This document shows, piece by piece, positions 58,293-64,000 of a DNA stretch of 64,000 nt. The DNA comes from Acanthococcus lagerstroemiae (Eukaryota; Arthropoda; Insecta; Hemiptera; Eriococcidae): NCBI GenBank assembly GCA_031841125.1, contig CM063108.1:55822122-55886121 (forward strand), in the 5' to 3' direction. Each line of letters opens with the position of its first letter. The first letter of the stretch is position 1. The notes beneath the pieces were generated by a model. It was not told where the DNA came from and did not search any database. It saw only the letters and a list, made by a program, of their open reading frames with translations. A program made the position numbers and the translations under genes.

Positions 58293-59315
58293 AATCTTAT
58301 TGCGGTCTTAAAGTGCTCAGTGTCAACGAATTTGAGAATTTAAAAATGTATGCGGTAGGCACAGGGAAGGATGTGAACTTTTGGATTCGTTCCTAGCGGT
58401 ACATCTTTAAACCTTTCTCCGATGGCGAATATTGGTTATGTTATGTTCTAAAAAGCCCGATTAGGGGAAGTTATGGAAGCGTCTTCTCGACCTTGAATAT
58501 GTCAGACGGCTTGTTCAGAAGACTGAATCATTGATACTGAGTAAAGGAAAATAAACGAAATTCTTTTCGCTCTTTTTTGAACAAAGAAACTGTAATTTCC
58601 TACAACACGGGTTCAAGCTTGATTATTCTTCTAATTTTCACTTAAGTGTTCGCACAGTCAACGATAAACAAGCGATAATTGCGATTTAGTTATGAGCGGA
58701 CATTCGGTCTTACCTGTGGCATCGCAGTTGCTTTGTGTGAGTATACATTTTCGACCGTAGCCTAGTCGAATGAATTATTCAAAGCCCAGTAAATGGAAAG
58801 CTCGAATTAACATTACACGAAACGGATGAATAGTTGTTCGATTGCCATCATTCGAGAAATTCCTATTTACTTTTTAGTTGTTGGCCGAAATGTCAAAAAT
58901 AACGAGATGCGTAAAAATTGTTGCTGGTGCATTGATGTTTGTGCGAGGAACACTGATTAAGGGAGGCGGCCGAGAAGTGGGCTCTGTTGTCGAACGTCGG
59001 GCTCGTGTAGAGGAAAGAATCGTATGAGGAAGAGGACCCGTAATCCTGTGGTATTTGCAGTCACGTAATGATGTAAGTCAACAAATTGGGTTACGTATGG
59101 TTTTGAGCGTCAATCGGCTGCGAGCTATCTGGAGAAAGAATTTCTCCACGAGCACGGCATATTTATCTTTCTCTCTGTTTTGTATCGACGAGAACGCTTT
59201 TCGGACGTTCCCTTTTCCGGAGCGTCGTTGTGTCATCAGAACTTGAACCTAGGTATAACTCGGTTGCATCGTCACTCGAGATTTGTATATTCTTAAATTT
59301 TGTTTTATGTTTCAG

Positions 59316-59393
59316 AATTCTCGTAGACGACCTGTGAAAGCAATATTGCACGTATCCGGCGACGGGCTGAGAGTGGTGGAAGACGACACGAAG
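59316..59393 (+). CDS. numb: numb exon 4 (PTB domain continues)
   Basis: A 26-codon phase 0/0 exon between acceptor TTATGTTTCAG and donor GTAAAT. It encodes NSRRRPVKAILHVSGDGLRV then VEDDTK, matching the Numb PTB segment R-R-x-V-K-A-x-L-x-VS-x-DGLRVV-D/E-D-x-TK. The family continues with GLIVDQTIEKVSF, which I do not find between here and the window end, so the following exon is outside. The junction with exon 3 (VLK/NSRRR) is the place where vertebrate Numb has an alternatively included short PTB insert. Total coding length seen over four exons is 137 residues, of a protein usually over 500 long. Confidence 0.95.
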
Positions 59394-60869
59394 GTAAATT
59401 GATAGCACTGTGGGGAATTTCGAGGTCCGAGTGGAATGTAGACTGGCTCTGGAGATGGAAAGGCATCCTCGGTGGTCTGCGTGAATTGTAATTTAGTGCA
59501 TTCGCCGGTCGGTGTGGCTGTAGGATTCGGTGTAACTGCACCACGATTGAGAAATGATAGATTTGAGCTTCGGTGCCCTAGGCTGAGTTTTAGTGTTTGT
59601 AATTCTCGTTTGCTAACGAGTGAAACGCTCCGAGTTGCAAATATCTGATAGGAACGGGTAGACATTCAGATGAATTGTGGTGTTTAGGTAGATTTTGAGG
59701 GAGGCGAGGGAACCAGTTACCTTCTCCGGAACAGTGTTCTGTCAGTTGTGAAATCGATTGAAGAGAAGACCTTTCTTTCTTGTGGATCCCGATGTTGTCT
59801 GGGAGTCAAAATTGATATTCCCACCCCGGAAAAATCTAGTTTTGGTACGCCCGGTTGTGTATTTATATGATAGTCCCATGAACACAAAAAATTTATTAGA
59901 ATATATGTAGCCGCGAATGTTTTTGGAAGCCATGAAGAGTCGCGATGAAAACTCGAATCCTAATTTTTCGAATTACGGTGAACGTGGACCAAGGTGTGGG
60001 TGCCGACTGTAAAATGAAGTTCAATATGAAAGGAAGAATCTGTGATCTAGTGGTTGTGTTTGAGTTGATGTATGTGTATGAATGTGACCAGATTACGTAC
60101 TTTGTTTTTCAAACGATCAGTCGTATGACGTATTCATTAATGGAATGTCTGTCTCCTCGTGCATATTTCGATTGTAATTCTGGTCAATGCGAGGTGAAGG
60201 TGTATTACTAACTGAAGGAAATGTATGGAAACAGTTGAACTTAGAATATACCGGTCTTTTCTCGTTGAAACCTTCGGTGCGTGTTTTTACTCGTAGAACA
60301 TAGGTCATTTCAGAAGAAACCAATCGCTTGAACCTTGAAACATCGATGTATGATCAAACTCTGCTACCAGGTATTTTAGATGCCAAACTTTTCGAAGAAA
60401 ACGAAATACTCGGATGAGAAAGCGAAGTACATTGATTTAGTTTTAGCTTCACTTGACTGCCCATTCTGGTTTATGAATGCAACTTGTGGCATTTCAGCTT
60501 TGTATGTCAACCCGGTTAGCCGGTATAGGAGGTGACAGTTACCCGACAAGGTTAACCAGCGTGATCTACTCTCAGAATTGAAGGGGCTCCAAATCTTAAG
60601 AATTTGAAAACAACGAATTTTCAGAAATTACTCATTTTAATTCTAATTCTTTTTAATGGTAATCAGTGGGTTACATTTTGAAGAAGCAACAAAAATTTGC
60701 CGAACCGAATCGCCTACCATTGATATTGTGAGGCTACAACCGTTTTAAGGTTTTCGTCTTGAAGTTTGAATTCAGTTGACACCTCAATTGTGAAAGCAAC
60801 GATAGTCAGTTTAGATTTTGTGACTTGAGTGACAGCTTGAGCTATATCAGCCCCCCTTCCTCCCTCTTT

Positions 60870-61372
60870 TCTTATTTTACTCTCAACCCGAGCCCTGGAA
60901 TCCGTCCTTTCAAACATTACCTCAAAACAGTGGCGGATCTAGAAATTTTCCTAGGAGGGGGGTTTGAAAATAAAACTTTTTCCACCTCCGCCCCCTAAAA
61001 ATCCGAGATGGATGTCATTTTAAATAATTTCTAAAGACTTGTTTCATAATGTGATTAAATCGTTTCAAAATGAACATTGTAGACTGTAAAGTGCTGCAAA
61101 TACTCAAAAACAGGAGAAAGAACTCAAAATTCGCAATGTTTTTTTCTTTTTTTTTTCTTCGGCCCAAAGGAAACGTCCGGACCCCCCCCCCCCCCCATAG
61201 ATCTGCCACTGCCTCAGAGACGTCGGGAGGCTGTTAGGGCTGTGTTAGCCCTTTTCTCTTCTTGCCGAAAAACTAGCCTAGATCGAAATGTAGCGTGTTG
61301 CTACTTGGGCTCAAACCCGGGACCTCCGGATTCCGAGGTCAGTGCGTTATCCACTCGGCCAGCCAGACCCCT
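60870..61372 (-). mobile_element. tRNA-derived SINE, copy 3, split by a MITE
   Basis: Minus strand: GGTCTGGCTGGCCGAGTGG, GGTCCCGGGTTTGAGCCC and the shared body from 61372 down to 61212, then interrupted at 60928-61211 and resuming 60927-60870 with AATGTTTGAAAGGACGGATT and CCAGGGCTCGGGTTGAGAG. Two SINE parts join in register with the copy at 10693-10911. Confidence 0.88.
60928..61211. mobile_element. hAT MITE inserted in a SINE
   Basis: 284 bp with ends CAGTGGCGGATCTAG and TAGATCTGCCACTG; the right flank CCTCAGAG (61212-61219) and left flank CCTCAAAA (60920-60927) represent an 8 bp hAT target duplication; other SINE copies show CTTCAGAG at the empty site. Contains a 15-base C run near its right end. 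Confidence 0.9.
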
Positions 61373-62048
61373 GAGTAGCCATTATGAGAAAACATTGCGG
61401 CTCGTTTTATCAAGTAACCATCCGAGAATGAAAAGAAGCTGCAGTTCATCTATCTGAGCAGGGGATAACGCTCGGTCTGTCATTCAGTTAGAAAAATCAA
61501 AACACTGACTTTGGTTGTTTTCACAATAGAGTTTCAATTGTTGAAGTGCACAACTTTCAATTTTCGTGATAGGCTTTGGCGGTAGTATTTTTGTCTCTTT
61601 CAAAGTAGCCACGATTCACAGCTATATTTAACAAAGAATAACAGGTTGCTCGGTGAACTTTCTCTCAAAAAGTTTTAATTTTACGGAATTTTCCAAATTT
61701 TCGATTAAATTTTGTGTGTGACAACTTTTGTCCGACCGATTGTGAAGATATCAGTAGATAATAACCTGAAAATGTAACAGATTTATAGTTTTATTACCTG
61801 GTGTCCTATATAGTAAATAGAAGGTGTACAAAAATTAAAAGTTGTGCCAAAAATTATACTCAAATTTTATGACTGGAATTCTAATACTGGTATGTATAAG
61901 TCCTTCAGTATCAAAGTTAGGCAATGTAGTTAGGTTAATATTTTTCACCCTCAATGTTCTATCAGTTGATTATTAAAAAAAAATACAAATACAAATTCAA
62001 GTTAGTAATCAAACTCGCAATGAAAATTTGCCATTTTTCAACCTTTGA

Positions 62049-62775
62049 CAGGGTGGCCACTTTCGTAGAAAAACTGGAAATCAGGGAAAAGTCAAGGAAT
62101 TTTCAAAAAATAAATTCTTAATAAAATGTTGTGGTTTAGAGGTGTCATGGTTCTGATTTCTTTGCAACTTGAATTACGTATAAGTAGCTATCTGTAAATT
62201 TATTTACAGCGCGACGTAGTACAAAATTAAATGATATAGTTAATATGATCCTTCGGATCCTACACTAAGTCCTCGACTACGTGGCCCTGTGGGATATGTG
62301 CCTCTGTATCCTTGCTGTATCTTCTTCTTTCTTGTGCCACGCTTGCCCAGTTTGGGCCGACTGCCCTGGAGATTTCATCGAGCCACTTTATCGAGGAATG
62401 CCCCACCTACCTTTTATGGTCTATGGGGACCCAATTCGTAGCTGTAATGTTCCAGTTTTCCCGTTTTCCCGTTTTCTCCATTGCCCCTACACATATGCCC
62501 AGCATATTTCAATTTTTTTTTAAATCTCATCTATATAAATAGAATTTCTTTTTCCTGATGGTTGGTACCTATGTTTAGTTCCATGTAAGATTTTTGTTTG
62601 CTGCCTGTTGGTAGGAAATTGCGTAACTAAAAATTGAAAACAAAATTGAGTGATATCGCTTATTAATGAACTTCCAACAAGTAGGCTTACTCGTTGAGAA
62701 AAAATTGAGAAGTGGATCTGGAAAAATCAGGGAAAAGTCAGGGAAATTCATATTTGAAGAAAAGTGGCCACCCTG
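62049..62775. mobile_element. MITE with CAGGGTGGCCACTTT ends carrying other sequence
   Basis: CAGGGTGGCCACTTT at the left is mirrored by AAAGTGGCCACCCTG at the right, perfectly over 15 bp. Both arms have AAATCAGGGAAAAGTCA words. The middle is occupied by a LINE tail (62270-62520), so this is a composite. Confidence 0.7.
62270..62520 (-). pseudogene. LINE C-terminal tail fragment
   Basis: Minus-strand frames give ITATNWVPIDHKR, IKWLDEISRAVGPNWASVAQ and ERRRYSKDTEAHIPQGHVVE, the W-x-D-E/D-I...W...AQ-x-R tail of LINE RT proteins. Frame changes present. Confidence 0.65.
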
Positions 62776-63214
62776 GTTTGAGGATTTATATCATTCGCTA
62801 TTTCTCAACCTTAGAGGATTTAGATTCTCTTTAATCTTGAGTGTAGGATTTACATGTACATAACATTTTCCTTCCTCACGTTGCATACTATCTGCTGTCA
62901 CATTTTACCGACTTGGCCTATTTAATTATTAAGTAGATCGAATGTATAAACAGTAATGTGAAGCTGTCTTAGAACGTGTATATGGGGGGGGGGGAGTATA
63001 AGACTATCTTGTCAAGACTCACAGGCAAAAGTGAAGATTTTACATGCTAAAATTTGCCATCAAGGCTAATCAGTATCCCATTTTTGCCAAATTATTGTGG
63101 AATGTGAAAGTAATAGGAACAAAATAGTTCATTAATCTGATGAACTATTGGGGGGGGGGGGGTTGTAGTTCGTTCTAGGAAACAAGATTCGTTTGCAGGG
63201 TAGCAGCTGCCCTC

Positions 63215-63315
63215 TTACTCTCTTGTCTTGTTGTGCATGGTAATAGGCTAACTTACTTGAAAATGTTCGCTTACTCTCTTATCTCGTTGTGCATAGTAAT
63301 AGGCCAACTCACAAT
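63215..63315. repeat. 56 bp tandem duplication
   Basis: TTACTCTCTTGTCTTGTTGT with GCATGGTAATAGGCTAACTT at 63215 recurs at 63271 with five or so changes. Confidence 0.8.
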
Positions 63316-64000
63316 TATTCACTCGGAAAATGGTCCCAAGGTAGCAGGGTACCACATGAAGAAAGTAGAGCGTCGGGTTACAGCCAGCCGGCCTCTTATC
63401 GTATCGTACCCCCGTAGAAAACTCTGGTGATCCTTATAAGTCTACTTCCAACAGTCACCGTCAAGAAAGATAGTATTTTTCAATTTGAGTTTGGATCATT
63501 TTTTAGATTAGTAGATTACAAAAATCCAAATACTTTCAGAGTGACTTCTCTTTTTTTTTTCCTTCCTTTTTCCTTTTGTTTATTTCGGACTGTCTTCCTG
63601 CCTGTATTTCTTTCTTTCGAAAACCCTCTCGTAGGAGCACTGAAGAAGCTCAGACCACAGTACCTGACAATGATTCTCAAATCACTTTTAAGATCACGAT
63701 TTGGATGGTACAACGATCTTTGAAACCAAGATCATGTCAAAGAGAAAACAGAATCCGGAGTAAACTTATCAGAGGAGCGGAAGAGAGAATAATGGTCTCT
63801 ACTGGGATTTGAAATATAGGGTGTTTCACCATGGTTATCCTTAAACCTGGCAAACTGTCTACCCATCCTCATTATATTATAGCTTAATTTGCACTTTACT
63901 ACGTTTGAGAGATCCGTGATATAATCGTAGAAGAAAGTGTTCGTAGTCTTGATTGCACCCCCCCCCCCCTCCGTATGGGATCTTTCACGTCGTGGTAGAA

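Larger units (their letters stand above)
48815..59315 (+). other. numb: numb intron 3 (about 10.5 kb)
   Basis: Bounded by donor GTAAAG and acceptor TTATGTTTCAG. It contains diverged repeats (49.5-50.3 kb), a tRNA-like relic, hAT MITE, an element with 32 bp terminal inverted repeats, a snap-back mariner and a broken LINE, each listed separately. I see nothing definite in 50.8-51.3, 53.2-54.5, 54.8-55.6, 56.6-57.7 and 58.3-59.3 kb apart from homopolymer runs such as the G tract near 57373. A minus-strand open frame at 50945-51319 (124 codons) has no motif I recognise. Confidence 0.85.
59394..64000 (+). other. numb: numb intron 4, left part
   Basis: Starts with donor GTAAAT directly after exon 4; no acceptor and continuing PTB exon was found before the window edge. 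Contents: a SINE interrupted by a hAT MITE at 60.87-61.37 kb, an element with CAGGGTGGCCACTTT ends at 62.05-62.78 kb holding a LINE tail, a 56 bp duplication at 63.2 kb and long G or C runs (61.18, 62.98, 63.15, 63.96 kb). The stretches 59.4-60.8 and 63.4-64.0 kb hold nothing I can name. Confidence 0.75.

Noticed and set aside
59742..60323. Further numb exon after exon 4
   Set aside because: Frames here do not contain the conserved continuation of the PTB domain expected after DDTK, nor a fitting phase-0 acceptor.
1..64000. CRISPR arrays, bacterial operons, integrons or phage genes
   Set aside because: Base composition, spliced numb exons, and LINE/SINE/MITE content show a eukaryotic genome; no regularly spaced short repeats with unique spacers were seen.

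Overview
This is a eukaryotic, almost certainly insect, genomic window: AT-rich, gene-poor and crowded with remnants of LINEs, hAT, mariner, SINE and MITE elements. The one protein-coding gene I recognise with confidence is the 5' part of numb on the plus strand, the asymmetric-division and endocytic adaptor that antagonises Notch. Four phase-0 exons encode 137 residues: exon 1 at 20107-20202, exon 2 at 47659-47823, exon 3 at 48743-48814 and exon 4 at 59316-59393. They cover the N-terminal region (MGATSSHHEP start), the basic membrane-binding stretch with the aPKC-site context ([13 protein letters not shown]) and the first half of the PTB domain ([13 protein letters not shown], then VSGDGLRVVEDDTK). 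The next exon lies beyond the right edge. Intron 1 is about 27.5 kb and intron 3 about 10.5 kb. The exact species cannot be fixed from the sequence; the mixture of repeats is hemipteran-like, but that is an impression only.

Layout. From 1 to 19.3 kb the DNA is intergenic and repetitive: broken LINE pieces (0.1-5.2 kb) with a separate 982 bp inverted-repeat-bounded insertion, a CTTAA-rich degenerate array, hAT-type MITEs, a SINE at 10.7 kb, and from 14.5 to 18.7 kb a dense cluster of foldback and MITE elements. The likely numb promoter and 5' UTR occupy the few hundred bases before 20107. Intron 1 (20.2-47.7 kb) holds a further MITE, hAT and LINE fossils, a nested intact tRNA-Asn(GTT) gene at 30.7 kb, a possible minus-strand terminal exon beside it, a SINE, a roughly 114 bp tandem minisatellite at 43.9-44.4 kb and several LINE tails. 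Intron 2 is short and nearly free of recognisable elements. Intron 3 (48.8-59.3 kb) holds diverged repeats, a hAT MITE with an 8 bp duplication, a 630 bp element with perfect 32 bp inverted ends, a 918 bp inverted-duplicated mariner, and a jockey-like LINE interrupted by a 111 bp GC-rich element with a 13 bp target duplication. Intron 4 (59.4 kb to the end) holds a SINE split by a hAT MITE.

The most unusual signals are the short GC-rich structured repeat seen at 7.5, 16.4 and 58.0 kb, the five-copy ~250 bp MITE family with apparent 4 bp target duplications, the long snap-back mariner inside numb, the three-fold 13 bp direct repeat at 10.2-10.6 kb, and the fact that the numb exon 3/4 junction falls where vertebrate Numb carries its alternatively spliced PTB insert. 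No CRISPR array, bacterial operon or complete mobile-element gene is present.
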